Origin: an uncultured Clostridia bacterium
Lineage (GTDB): Bacteria; Bacillota; Clostridia; Christensenellales; Borkfalkiaceae
DNA length: 64,000 bases
Direction: 5' to 3'
NCBI GenBank assembly: GCA_944376295.1
Contig: CALWCE010000008.1
Location: 1-64,000 of the forward strand
Shown here: positions 17,540-26,449 of the stretch, in pieces
How positions within the stretch are numbered: the first letter of the stretch is position 1
How the letters are laid out: every line of letters starts with the position of its first letter
Position numbers and translations under genes: made by a program
The notes under the pieces: generated by a model
Seen by the model: the letters and a program-made list of their open reading frames with translations, nothing else
What the model was told of the DNA's origin: nothing
Databases searched by the model: none

Positions 17540-18430
17540 ATGGTCAATTTAGAACTTTACCGCGTCTTTTACACGGTCGCAAAGTGCGGGAGCCTCACAA
17601 AGGCGGCGCAGGAGCTGTATATTTCCCAGCCCGCCGTCTCGCAGGCGATCCGGCAACTCGAAAACCAGCTCGGCACGACTCTTTTTAACCGTGTGCATAA
17701 GGGCATGGAGCTCACGAAGCAAGGGGGCGAGCTCGTGTTTGAAGACGTTTCGCGCGCCCTTCAGCTTTTGGACGGCGTCGAAAGCCGCCTTTCCGAGCTC
17801 AAAAAGAGCGCCAAAGGCACCCTTCGCATCGGCGCTTCCGAGACGATCTTTCAATATATCCTTGCCGATAAGCTCGTCAGATATCACGCGCTCTATCCCG
17901 ACGTCAAATTCGAACTTTTGTCCGATGTTTCGCCCATCACCATCGAACAGCTCAAAACAGACCGCTGCGACGTCGGCTTTCTCAATTTCCCCATTCCCGA
18001 AGACGATGGCATCGTCGTCCGGCAGACCATTACCCTCCTCAACGACGTCTTCATCGGCGGGAAGGGGTTTGAGCGCTTTCGTGGCCGTCAGGTGCCCTTA
18101 TGGGAGCTGCAAAAGGAGCCGCTTCTTCTCATGGAGCCGCACACCGTTGCAAGGAGCGCCGTCGATCACTTCTGCACGAGCCTCGGCATCCGCTTCCGCC
18201 CCGCGATCGAGGTCGACAGCTGGGGGTTCATGAAAAAACTCGTCGCAGAGGGGATGGGCATCGGCTGCATCCCGCGTGAGTATATGCAGCCCGAAGCGGG
18301 AGATGGGAGCATCTTCGAGATCGAAGTTTCGCCCACCATGCCCTCGCGGTCGGTGGGGGTGGCGCTCCCCAAAAATACGAGCATTTCCTACGCCCTCCGC
18401 GCCTTCTTGGAACTCTTTCGCGAGGGGTAA
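17540..18430 (+). CDS. LysR-family transcriptional regulator
   Basis: An N-terminal winged HTH covers residues 1-60 (LYRVFYTVAKCGSLTKAAQ, then ISQPAVSQAIRQLENQLG), followed by a periplasmic-binding-fold effector domain (ESRLSELKKSAKGTLRIGAS onward), 296 residues in all. The ATG at 17540 follows AAGGAGTGA; a GTG two codons earlier is weaker. LysR proteins bind a small molecule and often control a divergent gene, but the upstream neighbour here is mnmE on the same strand, so the target is not evident. It ends at a strong hairpin shared with the convergent uidA gene. Confidence 0.88.
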   Translation: MVNLELYRVFYTVAKCGSLTKAAQELYISQPAVSQAIRQLENQLGTTLFNRVHKGMELTKQGGELVFEDVSRALQLLDGVESRLSELKKSAKGTLRIGASETIFQYILADKLVRYHALYPDVKFELLSDVSPITIEQLKTDRCDVGFLNFPIPEDDGIVVRQTITLLNDVFIGGKGFERFRGRQVPLWELQKEPLLLMEPHTVARSAVDHFCTSLGIRFRPAIEVDSWGFMKKLVAEGMGIGCIPREYMQPEAGDGSIFEIEVSPTMPSRSVGVALPKNTSISYALRAFLELFREG

Positions 18431-18466
18431 GGAAGACTGCGCATATAAAAATCAACTAATATAAAT

Positions 18467-18505
18467 GGGCCGCCCGCCGCGCTTACAAAGCGCGGCGGGC
18501 GGTCT
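18467..18505. terminator. Bidirectional GC-rich hairpin between lysR and uidA
   Basis: A long stem of about 15 pairs (CCGCCCGCCGCGCTT against AAGCGCGGCGGGCGG) with a tiny loop lies between the convergent genes. AT-rich sequence on its left end fits termination of the leftward uidA transcript best; no T run follows on the right. Confidence 0.7.
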
Positions 18506-18510
18506 GAGCA

Positions 18511-20187
18511 TCACGATTCAAACTTTTCTTTTTCTTCGAGGAAGATTCGTTTTACCGTCTCATAGCAGAGCTTGGGTCTTCGGTATTCGTCGACGACGCC
18601 CTTGTTGTTCATCGTGCGCGGCCTTCCGCCCCACCATTCCTCGCTGATGCGGATATCGGAAAACTGCCAGATATACACGCCCGAACAGTCGGGGTGCGAG
18701 AGTACTCCTGTGAGTTGTTCAAAAAGTGCTTTTTGCTGATACTCCTCGCTCCATATGGATGCGTAGGGGGTGCGGTAGCCGTAGATGCCGCCTGCGCCGA
18801 TCTCCGTCACAAGGAAGGGCTTTCCTCTGCCTTCCGTCTCCTCCTGCACCCAAGTGTAGAGGTCGTTCAAATATGCATCGACGGGCGTATCGTGGTACCA
18901 TTTGGGGTAAATGTTGTAAGAAACGACGTCGGGGAGCCCGAAACAGAGATCGGTCTTGAATTTGCAGCTTGCAAAGGAGCAGGGGCGCGTCCTATCGAGT
19001 GCGCGGATGAGGGCAAACTGCTTTTCATAGCATTGCTTCCCGAACCCGCTGTCGCTTGCGCACTCATTCAGGATGCCCCAGATATAGATAGAGGGATGGT
19101 TGTAGTGCGAAAGCACCATCTCCCGCGTCACCTGTTCCGCCTGCGGCTCGAAGTTGGGGTTTTGCATCTGTTCAAGGCTCAGGCCCCGCGCGTGGTTTTC
19201 GTCCCACACGAGGATGCCCAGCTCGTCGCAAAGGTCTAAAAACAATTCGTCGTTGGGGTAGTGCGCCGTGCGCAACGAGTTGGCGCCGAGGTCTTTGAGA
19301 AGGAGCACATCATGCATCATCGCCTCGTAGGGGAGGGCGCAGCCGAAGTGGGGGTGGTCTTCATTGCGGCAAAGCCCGCGGATGCGGAGCGACTGACCGT
19401 TGAGTAAAATATGGTTACCCTCAATTTTAATTTCACGGAACCCGAAGCGATCGAACAAATCGTCGGCTTCATCCCCGCCGACATTCAGAACAGCTTTCAC
19501 GGTGTAGAGCTTGGGCGTTTCGGGCGACCAGGCTTGCACATTTTCAAAAGTGAGTTCGGCGCGAAGAATGCTTTCGCCCTTGGGAAGGTTCTCGGGCGGC
19601 AAGACGCACTCCTTCCCCGCGATCGAAATGCGGAGCGAGACGGGTCTTTCCTCTGATAAATTACAGACGGCGGCATCGACAAAGGCGCGCCACATTTTTC
19701 CGTCAAAGCAAGGCGTCACATGAACACGCTCCAAATAAATATCCGCCACTTCTTCGACGGCAACGGGCCGCGTCACGCCGCCGTAAGACATGTAGTCGTT
19801 GGGAACATGCAGCGCGCTTTTATCCGAAAAACGGTTGTCCGCCACGATGGCAAGCGTATGTTCGCCGCCTTTCAGCCCTTGCACGACCGCCGAAAAGGGG
19901 GTGTAGGCGTTGTAATGTTCGGCGATGAGCATATCGTCCACATACACTTTGGCGGTATGGCTCACGCCCTTGCATTCGATGCGGACGTTCCCGCCCGCCG
20001 TAAACGTCGTCTCATACCGCCCTTTGCCGCGGTAGACCCCGAACCCGGGGTAAGTTTCCCACGCGCTCGGCGTGTGGACGGGAAAGCTTTCTCCCGCTTT
20101 ATCGCCCGAGAGCGCAGTGAACGTCCAAAGCCGCCCGGTGAGTTCTTCCTGTTTTCGGATGCAATGCGTCTTGAATGTGCGGATCAT
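18511..20187 (-). CDS. uidA: Beta-glucuronidase (glycoside hydrolase family 2)
   Basis: Hydrolyses beta-D-glucuronides, probably in the cytoplasm since no signal peptide is present. It has 558 residues. The jelly-roll sugar-binding domain comes first (ETYPGFGVYRGKGRYET), then an Ig-like domain, then the TIM barrel from about residue 270. The acid/base Glu lies in GILNECASD and the nucleophile Glu in LVTEIGAGG. RTMNNKGVVDEYRRPK contains the N-x-K pair that binds the glucuronate carboxylate in true beta-glucuronidases, which argues against beta-galactosidase. The ATG overlaps the stop of the upstream permease gene, so uptake and hydrolysis are coupled. A divergent AraC gene lies beyond the permease. 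Confidence 0.88.
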   Translation of the reverse strand: MIRTFKTHCIRKQEELTGRLWTFTALSGDKAGESFPVHTPSAWETYPGFGVYRGKGRYETTFTAGGNVRIECKGVSHTAKVYVDDMLIAEHYNAYTPFSAVVQGLKGGEHTLAIVADNRFSDKSALHVPNDYMSYGGVTRPVAVEEVADIYLERVHVTPCFDGKMWRAFVDAAVCNLSEERPVSLRISIAGKECVLPPENLPKGESILRAELTFENVQAWSPETPKLYTVKAVLNVGGDEADDLFDRFGFREIKIEGNHILLNGQSLRIRGLCRNEDHPHFGCALPYEAMMHDVLLLKDLGANSLRTAHYPNDELFLDLCDELGILVWDENHARGLSLEQMQNPNFEPQAEQVTREMVLSHYNHPSIYIWGILNECASDSGFGKQCYEKQFALIRALDRTRPCSFASCKFKTDLCFGLPDVVSYNIYPKWYHDTPVDAYLNDLYTWVQEETEGRGKPFLVTEIGAGGIYGYRTPYASIWSEEYQQKALFEQLTGVLSHPDCSGVYIWQFSDIRISEEWWGGRPRTMNNKGVVDEYRRPKLCYETVKRIFLEEKEKFES

Positions 20188-21050
20188 ATTGTCACCCTGT
20201 TGATGTAGATCAGAATGGTCATCACCGTCACCGACGTAAGCGCCGCGATGGTGCCAAAAAGTTTTGTTTTCGTCAGCGGTTCTCTCTTGATGAGCGCCGC
20301 AATAAAGAGGATAAACAGCTGCATGGGCTGCACGAGCGAATAGAGGAGCAGATTCTGCTGCGCCGCGATCGCCTCCGTCCAGAGCCCCGCCGCATTGGGA
20401 AGACGGGTCAATGCGCCCAATACAAGTCGCTTCTTTTTGAAAAACGTCCGAAAGCGGACAAAGGGGAGCTGTAAAAGCGCCACACCGATCATCACAAGAA
20501 GAAGGGTAGAGATGCGCGAAGCTTCGCTCGTGAGACCGAGCTCGTTGATGGCAAGCCCGTACAAAAACTTCGAAGCGATATAGCCGAGGCTCAGCAGGAG
20601 ATAAAAGATACCTTTGCTCTTTTTATCCCCTTCCTCGTGCCGATGGGAGAATGCGATCATCCCGACGCCGAGAAGCAGCACGGCGGCGCAGGGGATAAAG
20701 CTCCAAAAGAAGCTCTACATCCCGCGTCCTAAGTCCACAAGATAGGAGACGATAACGTTGAGGCAAAGCCATGCTTTGAGTTCATAGGCAGAGACCGTCT
20801 TGAGCAAAGAAGCGCTCGTATAGAATTCGCCGATCTTGCAGGCGATGAGAAGAAGCAGGATGATAACGGAGCGCCAAGAAAAGGCGAAGTCCCAGCCGAG
20901 AAAGGGGAGAAGAAGGGCAAGAAAGAATGCTGTCGCAAAAGAGACGAGAAAGGAAAATTCCTTCGCGCTGCATTCGAGCCTTTGCGAGATATATTTATCC
21001 CCCAGAGAGGAGGCGGCATAGAAGACGACCGTAAGCAGAGAAAACAGCAT
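20184..21050 (-). pseudogene. EamA/DMT-type permease interrupted by an amber codon
   Basis: Read from the ATG at 21050, six bases after AAGGAG, the frame is open for 288 codons except for one TAG at 20715-20717. The sequence before it (LFSLLTVVFYAASSLGDKYIS) and after it (SFFWSFIPCAAVLLLGVGMIAF) runs on in the same frame and together gives the ten-span EamA/DMT layout, with no frameshift. The TAG falls at about codon 112. The stop overlaps the uidA start by four bases, so this was the transporter of the glucuronidase operon. TAG is used as an ordinary stop elsewhere in the window, so reprogramming is unlikely. Point mutation, assembly error or suppression remain possible. Confidence 0.8.
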
Positions 21051-21084
21051 AAACGCTCCTTTTGAATGTCTCCATGATACCCCA

Positions 21085-21113
21085 TTGACAAACAAAAAGC
21101 AATGGTGTATGAT
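21085..21113 (+). promoter_or_regulatory. Promoter of the AraC gene
   Basis: TTGACA at 21085-21090, 17 bases, TATGAT at 21108-21113. It begins 35 bases from the start of the divergent permease, so one regulatory protein can control both directions. It also rules out the in-frame ATG at 21102, which lies inside the promoter. Confidence 0.8.
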
Positions 21114-21149
21114 AAGAGAAAATTGATATATCCTCAGACGGGGGAACTT

Positions 21150-21941
21150 ATGAACATCATCCGCATGGGGGAAGCGGTGCACGGGGACGACTTCCAAGTG
21201 CTGCGCGAACACGGCTATCCGCATTATCTCCTTCTCATCACCAAGACGCCCGCCCTCTTTGAGTACGAGGGGGAATGGCGGGAAGCCCCCGCAGGTTGCG
21301 CGCTCCTCTTCCGCCCGGGGCAGAGGCACAGCTATAAGGCGCTCGGGGAAACTTATTCCGACTTTTGGGCGCACATCCAAAGCAATTCGCCGCTCTTGTA
21401 TGAAGGCTTTCCCTTCGGCAGGCCGATCCCGCTCGCCGCCCCCGAACGTTTTACTGCGCTCTTTTCCGTCATGCTCGGGGAATTCTTCTCCGCCCGCCGC
21501 ACGCGGGAGAGCGTGTTATCTTCGCTCTGTTCGGCGCTTGTCGAGATGCTCTCTTCCGAAGTCGAGCTCAAAGGCACGCTCTTTTATTCCTTCCTCTCTT
21601 TGCGTGAAGACATCTTCCGCGCACCCGAGCGCGAATGGACGGCAGAGAGCGCGGCGGCGCGCCTCAACCTCAGCAAAGGGTACTTCCATACGCTCTACAA
21701 ACAGTATTTCGGTACGACCTTTTTATCGGACGTCATCATCTCTCGCGTGCAGGCGGCGGAAGATCTGCTCTCTTCCTCGCAAGAGAGCGTTTCCCGCATC
21801 GCAGAGCGCTGCGGGTATCTCAACGAGGAGCACTTCATCCGCCAATTCACCCGATTTACGGGCACGACGCCGCACCGCTTCCGTTTGAAACAAAAATCGC
21901 AAGGCGCAGGAAAGAGTTCGGAAAGCGTGCGTGAATTGTGA
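21150..21941 (+). CDS. AraC-family transcriptional regulator
   Basis: It has 263 residues. An N-terminal cupin-type sensing domain (GYPHYLLLITKTPALFEYEGE ... LLFRPGQRHSYKA) is followed by the C-terminal double HTH: AARLNLSKGYFHTLYKQ and then RIAERCGYLNEEHFIRQF, with the family ending FTGTTPHRF. The ATG at 21150 follows GGGGGAACTT and lies downstream of the mapped promoter. Its divergent position next to the permease-uidA operon makes glucuronide-responsive activation of that operon the natural guess; the ligand is not shown by the sequence. Confidence 0.9.
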   Translation: MNIIRMGEAVHGDDFQVLREHGYPHYLLLITKTPALFEYEGEWREAPAGCALLFRPGQRHSYKALGETYSDFWAHIQSNSPLLYEGFPFGRPIPLAAPERFTALFSVMLGEFFSARRTRESVLSSLCSALVEMLSSEVELKGTLFYSFLSLREDIFRAPEREWTAESAAARLNLSKGYFHTLYKQYFGTTFLSDVIISRVQAAEDLLSSSQESVSRIAERCGYLNEEHFIRQFTRFTGTTPHRFRLKQKSQGAGKSSESVREL

Positions 21942-21989
21942 ACGCCGTATGAATTTTTCGACGTTTTTTGAGTAACTTGTGCGCAGCCA

Positions 21990-22028
21990 AGGCAAATGCT
22001 TGCCTCTTTTGAGCCCCTTTGATATAAT
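21990..22028 (+). promoter_or_regulatory. Promoter of the dTDP-rhamnose operon with overlapping palindrome
   Basis: TTGCCT (22000-22005), 17 bases and TATAAT (22023-22028) form the promoter. AGGCAA-ATGC-TTGCCT at 21990-22005 is a perfect six-base inverted repeat whose right arm contains the -35 box, so it could be an operator. Confidence 0.7.
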
Positions 22029-22055
22029 AAGGGGGTAATCATCAGGGAGAAATGT

Positions 22056-22940
22056 ATGAAAGGAATCATTCTTGCGGGCGGCAGCGGCACGCGGCTCTAC
22101 CCCCTCACCAAGGTGACGAGCAAACAGCTTTTGCCCGTCTACGATAAACCCATGATCTACTACCCGCTCTCCACGCTCATGCTGGCGGGCATCCGCGACA
22201 TCCTCATCATCTCCACGCCCGAGGATACGCCGCGCTTTGAAGCGCTCTTCGGAGACGGTAGCAAATTCGGGCTCTCTCTTTCCTATGCCGTCCAGCCCGA
22301 GCCCAAGGGGCTTGCGCAGGCTTTCCTCATCGGGGAAGAGTTTATCGGCAAAGACGACGTCTGCATGGTACTTGGCGACAATATCTTTTACGGCAACGGG
22401 CTCAAAAAGAGCCTTTCCCGCGCGGTCTCCAACCTTCAAGAAGGGAAGGCGACCGTCTTCGGATATTACGTTCCCGATCCCGAGCGCTTCGGCGTCGTCG
22501 AATTTGACGGTGAGGGTAAGGCAGTTTCCATCGAAGAAAAGCCCGTACTCCCGAAGAGCAACTATGCCGTCGTCGGGCTCTACTTCTATCCGAACAGCGT
22601 CGTCTCCGTTGCAAAGAACATCTTGCCTTCGGCGCGCGGCGAGCTCGAGATCACGTCCGTCAATCAGGAATATCTGGCGCGCGGCGAGCTCGACGTCATC
22701 ACCTTCGGCCGCGGCTTTACCTGGCTGGATACGGGGACGCACGAATCGCTTGCAGACGCGACCGCCTTTGTGCGCATGATCGAACAGCACCAGGGGCTTA
22801 AGATCAGCTGCATCGAAGAGATCGCCTTCAAGAACGGGTGGATGACGCGCGAACAGCTGCTCTCTCAGGCTGAACTCATGAAGAACAACGAATACGGCAG
22901 GCACCTAAAACAAGTCGCCGAAGGAAAGATATTATACTAA
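22056..22940 (+). CDS. rmlA: Glucose-1-phosphate thymidylyltransferase
   Basis: First enzyme of dTDP-L-rhamnose synthesis: glucose-1-phosphate plus dTTP to dTDP-glucose. The nucleotide-binding signature [17 protein letters not shown] is at the N-terminus, followed by [15 protein letters not shown], the VLGDNIFYG metal site, EKP at about residue 165 and the late [10 protein letters not shown]. The 294-residue length is standard for RmlA. It opens a five-gene operon with rmlB, rmlD, rmlC and a glycosyltransferase. Confidence 0.96.
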   Translation: MKGIILAGGSGTRLYPLTKVTSKQLLPVYDKPMIYYPLSTLMLAGIRDILIISTPEDTPRFEALFGDGSKFGLSLSYAVQPEPKGLAQAFLIGEEFIGKDDVCMVLGDNIFYGNGLKKSLSRAVSNLQEGKATVFGYYVPDPERFGVVEFDGEGKAVSIEEKPVLPKSNYAVVGLYFYPNSVVSVAKNILPSARGELEITSVNQEYLARGELDVITFGRGFTWLDTGTHESLADATAFVRMIEQHQGLKISCIEEIAFKNGWMTREQLLSQAELMKNNEYGRHLKQVAEGKILY

Positions 22941-22950
22941 CGAGGGCAAG

Positions 22951-23931
22951 ATGGACGTTTCCGTCATCATGATCAACTACAATACCTTTTCGCTCACGAA
23001 AGATGCGCTCGACAGCATCTTCCGCGAGACGAAGGGCATCGACTATGAGGTCATTCTCATCGACAATGCATCTCCCGACGGCTCGGGCGATCGGCTTTCC
23101 GCGCTCTACGGGAACAAGATCGTCTATTTGCAGTCGGGCGGGAATTTGGGCACATCCAAGGCGTTCAACATTGCTTTAAAGCATGCGGCGGGCAAGTACG
23201 TCCTTTGGCTGAACACCGATATTCTCCTGAAAGAAAATTTCATCAAGAAGCTCTTTGACTATATGGAGAGCGACCCTAACTGCGGCATCTGCGGCGGGAA
23301 TCTTCTCGATTATCAGGGAAAGCCGATGAATTCCTGCCGCATGGAGTTTGAATCGATCAAGAGCATCAAACGCGACCACAGTATCCTTTTCAATCTCTTC
23401 AAAAAACTCGCGTTTCGTCGAGACGACTATAACTACTCTTCCTGCCCCAAAAGGGTCGCATGGGTGTGCGGGGCCGATATGATGGTACGAAGAGAGGTTT
23501 TCGAACAGCTCGGAGGTTTCGATGAAGTGATCTTCATGTATGCCGAAGAAGAGGAGTTTCAATACCGCATGACACAGCTTACCGACTACACCGTCATGTC
23601 CGTTCCTTGGGCGCATATGTATCATCTGGAAGGCGGGAGCGTCAAGAAGAAAAAAAGGGGATATAACGACGCATGGGAGAGACTCATGCTCCTCGGACTG
23701 CCTCGATATTTCTATAAATGGCATGGCGAAAAGACCGTCCGTCAATACTTAAAAGTTCGCATCAAAGGACTAAAAAAGCTGCGATTCTTAGAACTTTTGA
23801 CACTGAAAAAAGATCGAGCCGAGCGGCATAAGCAAATGATCGCGCTCTACCGGGAATACCTTGCAAACTTTTCCGCCTATCTTGAACAGCTCAAGGGCGA
23901 AGACGACCAACTCAAAGGAGAACGCATATGA
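22951..23931 (+). CDS. Family 2 glycosyltransferase (rhamnosyltransferase-like)
   Basis: Cytoplasmic or membrane-associated GT-A enzyme of 326 residues. VSVIMINYNTFSLTKDAL opens the fold, IDNASPDGSGD binds the nucleotide, WLNTDILL occupies the DxD metal position, and a conserved C-terminal segment (CGADMMVRREVFEQLGGFDE ... EEEFQYR) is typical of the rhamnosyltransferase-type GT2 group. The last 60 residues are basic and helical. It lies between rmlA and rmlB and overlaps rmlB by four bases, so it probably uses dTDP-rhamnose made by its operon. The acceptor glycan is unknown. Confidence 0.85.
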   Translation: MDVSVIMINYNTFSLTKDALDSIFRETKGIDYEVILIDNASPDGSGDRLSALYGNKIVYLQSGGNLGTSKAFNIALKHAAGKYVLWLNTDILLKENFIKKLFDYMESDPNCGICGGNLLDYQGKPMNSCRMEFESIKSIKRDHSILFNLFKKLAFRRDDYNYSSCPKRVAWVCGADMMVRREVFEQLGGFDEVIFMYAEEEEFQYRMTQLTDYTVMSVPWAHMYHLEGGSVKKKKRGYNDAWERLMLLGLPRYFYKWHGEKTVRQYLKVRIKGLKKLRFLELLTLKKDRAERHKQMIALYREYLANFSAYLEQLKGEDDQLKGERI

Positions 23932-24950
23932 CCATCCTCGTCACGGGCGGCGCCGGGTTCATCGGCAGCAACTTCATCTTCCACATGTTGAAAAAGTATC
24001 CCGGCTACCGCATCGTCTGCCTCGATAAGCTCACATATGCCGGCAATCTTTCGACGCTTTCTTCCGTCTTAGAAGAGCCCAACTTCCGCTTTGTCAGGCT
24101 CGATATCTGCGACAGAGAGGGCGTCTTCCGTCTCTTTGAGGAGGAACGGCCCGATATCGTCGTCAATTTCGCGGCGGAAAGCCATGTCGACCGCTCCATC
24201 GAAGATCCCGGCATCTTTTTACAGACCAACATCCTCGGCACGGCAACGCTCATGGACGCCTGCCGCAAATTCGGCGTCCGCCGCTATCATCAGGTCTCGA
24301 CGGATGAGGTGTACGGCGACCTGCCCCTCGAAAGGCCCGACCTCTTCTTTACAGAGACGACACCTCTGCACACTTCGAGCCCTTATTCCGCTTCCAAGGC
24401 GAGCGCCGATCTTCTTGTCCTTGCCTATCACAGGACGTACTCTCTTCCCGTCACCATCTCCCGCTGTTCCAACAACTACGGGCCGTATCATTTCCCCGAA
24501 AAGCTCATCCCGCTCATGATCATCAACGCGCTCGAGGAAAAGCCGCTCCCCGTGTACGGCACGGGAGAGAACGTGCGCGACTGGCTGTATGTCGAAGATC
24601 ACTGCAAGGCGATCGATCTCATCATCCATAAGGGAAGAGAAGGGGAAGTGTATAACGTCGGCGGCCACAACGAGAGAAAAAATATCGACATCGTTCGCCT
24701 CATCTGCAAGGCGCTCGGGAAGAGCGAGAGCCTCATCACCTATGTTGCAGACCGCAAGGGGCACGATATGCGTTATGCCATCGACCCGACCAAGATCCAC
24801 AATGAGCTCGGCTGGCTGCCCGAAACGAAGTTTGAAGACGGAATCCAAAAGACCATCCGGTGGTATCTCGACAACAAGCCCTGGTGGCAGGAGATCGTTT
24901 CGGGCGACTATCGGAATTACTATCAAAGAATGTACGGGGAACGCAAATGA
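23928..24950 (+). CDS. rmlB: dTDP-glucose 4,6-dehydratase
   Basis: Second rhamnose enzyme; an NAD-dependent short-chain dehydrogenase/reductase giving dTDP-4-keto-6-deoxyglucose. GGAGFIGSNF binds NAD at the N-terminus. HVDRSI and the catalytic STDEVYGD follow, with the YxxxK pair in YSASKASAD. GENVRDWLYVEDHC and the late RKGHDMRYAIDPTKI are strongly RmlB-like. Its 340 residues are the usual length. It overlaps the next gene, rmlD, by ATGA. Confidence 0.97.
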   Translation: MTILVTGGAGFIGSNFIFHMLKKYPGYRIVCLDKLTYAGNLSTLSSVLEEPNFRFVRLDICDREGVFRLFEEERPDIVVNFAAESHVDRSIEDPGIFLQTNILGTATLMDACRKFGVRRYHQVSTDEVYGDLPLERPDLFFTETTPLHTSSPYSASKASADLLVLAYHRTYSLPVTISRCSNNYGPYHFPEKLIPLMIINALEEKPLPVYGTGENVRDWLYVEDHCKAIDLIIHKGREGEVYNVGGHNERKNIDIVRLICKALGKSESLITYVADRKGHDMRYAIDPTKIHNELGWLPETKFEDGIQKTIRWYLDNKPWWQEIVSGDYRNYYQRMYGERK

Positions 24951-25813
24951 AAGTCCTTGTTACGGGTTCTAAGGGTCAGCTCGGCTATGACGTCATCAAA
25001 GAGCTTCGCTCTCGCAGACATGAAGCGTTAGGGTTCGATCTTCCCGAGCTCGACATAACGGATGAATCCGCCGTGCAGGCTGTTTTCGATCGCGTCAAGC
25101 CCGATGCCGTCATCCATTGCGCCGCATGGACGGCGGTCGACGCTGCCGAAGAGAGCGGGAATATTGCGAAAGTTTTTGCCGTCAACGAAGGCGGTACGCG
25201 CAATATCGCAGCCGCGTGCAAAAGAACGGGCGCGAAACTTCTCTATCTTTCCACCGATTATGTGTTCGACGGGCAGGGGAGCGCTCCTTGGCGCGCCGAT
25301 GAGACCCGCTTTGCCCCTCTCAACGAATACGGAAAGAGCAAACTTGCGGGCGAGAATGCCGTCAGGGAATTGCTCCAAACCTATTTCATCGTGCGCATTG
25401 CGTGGGTGTTCGGCAAGAACGGGAATAATTTCGTCAAGACTATGCTCCGTCTTTCCGAGATGCACGATACCCTTCGCGTCGTCTGCGATCAGGTGGGAAC
25501 GCCCACCTATACTCCCGATCTTGCCCGTCTTCTTGTCGATATGATCGAAACGAACAAGTACGGGGTCTATCATACGACCAACGAAGGCGGGTATATAAGC
25601 TGGTACGACTTTGCCTCCGCCATCATGCAGGAGGCGGGAAAAAACACCAAGGTCATACCCGTCACAACGGCGGAATACGGTCTTTCCAAGGCTGCCCGTC
25701 CCTTTAATTCCCGTCTCGACAAGAGCAAACTCAAAGAAAACGGCTTTGAGCCGCTTCCCGATTGGCGGGATGCATTAAAACGCTATCTCAAGGAGATCGG
25801 CTATGCAAATTAA
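24947..25813 (+). CDS. rmlD: dTDP-4-dehydrorhamnose reductase
   Basis: Last step of dTDP-L-rhamnose synthesis. The ATG at 24947 overlaps the rmlB stop and gives the family N-terminus KVLVTGSKGQLGYDV. Other landmarks are HCAAWTAVDAAEE, STDYVFDG and the catalytic YGKSKLAGE. The protein has 288 residues. In-frame codons upstream of 24947 belong to the rmlB reading region and are excluded. The stop overlaps the rmlC start by about ten bases. Confidence 0.96.
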   Translation: MKVLVTGSKGQLGYDVIKELRSRRHEALGFDLPELDITDESAVQAVFDRVKPDAVIHCAAWTAVDAAEESGNIAKVFAVNEGGTRNIAAACKRTGAKLLYLSTDYVFDGQGSAPWRADETRFAPLNEYGKSKLAGENAVRELLQTYFIVRIAWVFGKNGNNFVKTMLRLSEMHDTLRVVCDQVGTPTYTPDLARLLVDMIETNKYGVYHTTNEGGYISWYDFASAIMQEAGKNTKVIPVTTAEYGLSKAARPFNSRLDKSKLKENGFEPLPDWRDALKRYLKEIGYAN

Positions 25814-26387
25814 CGTAGAAAAAAACGTCGGGGGCATCGAGGGTCTTTGCATCATCACGCCCGCCGTCCACGGGGATGCGCGCGGTTATTTCATGGAAAC
25901 ATACAGCGCGCGCGATATGAAAGAAGCGCGTCTTGACATCACCTTTGTGCAGGACAATCAATCCATGAGCACCAAGGGGGTGCTGCGCGGGCTGCACTTT
26001 CAGAAGAACTTCCCGCAGACAAAACTCGTCCGCGTCATCCGCGGCACGGTGTTCGACGTCGCAGTCGATTTAAGGAAGGGGAGCGCTACCTATGGGAAAT
26101 GGTTCGGCGTCGAGCTTTCCGAAGAGAACAAGAAGCAGTTCCTTATCCCCAAGGGCTTTGCGCACGGCTTCCTTGTGCGTTCCGATGTCGCCGAATTCTG
26201 CTATAAATGCGACGATTTCTATCACCCCAACGACGAAGGCGGCATCGCCTGGAACGATCCCGCGATCGGCATCGATTGGGGCGTGGAAGGGAGCTACCGG
26301 GGTACCGCTTCCGCCGAGGGATATACCCTTTCCGACGGCACTGCGCTCATCCTCTCGGAAAAAGATGAGAAGTGGGGCGTGCTTTAA
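25803..26387 (+). CDS. rmlC: dTDP-4-dehydrorhamnose 3,5-epimerase
   Basis: Third enzyme of dTDP-rhamnose synthesis; a cupin of 194 residues. The QDNQSMSTKGVLRGLHFQ segment carries the catalytic His, FDVAVDLRKGS the paired Asp, and IPKGFAHGFLV the second His region. It is slightly longer than some RmlC at the C-terminus. rmlA, rmlB, rmlC and rmlD are now all present in one operon, so the pathway is complete here. Confidence 0.95.
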   Translation: MQINVEKNVGGIEGLCIITPAVHGDARGYFMETYSARDMKEARLDITFVQDNQSMSTKGVLRGLHFQKNFPQTKLVRVIRGTVFDVAVDLRKGSATYGKWFGVELSEENKKQFLIPKGFAHGFLVRSDVAEFCYKCDDFYHPNDEGGIAWNDPAIGIDWGVEGSYRGTASAEGYTLSDGTALILSEKDEKWGVL

Positions 26388-26449
26388 CGGCGATCCAACG
26401 CTTCCTTCTTACAATATAAATTTCGCGCCGCAAGGCGCTTTCTATCTCT

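Noticed and set aside
20715..20717. TAG as a recoded sense codon (for example pyrrolysine or suppression)
   Set aside because: TAG ends other genes normally here, and no recoding element is visible; point mutation is simpler.
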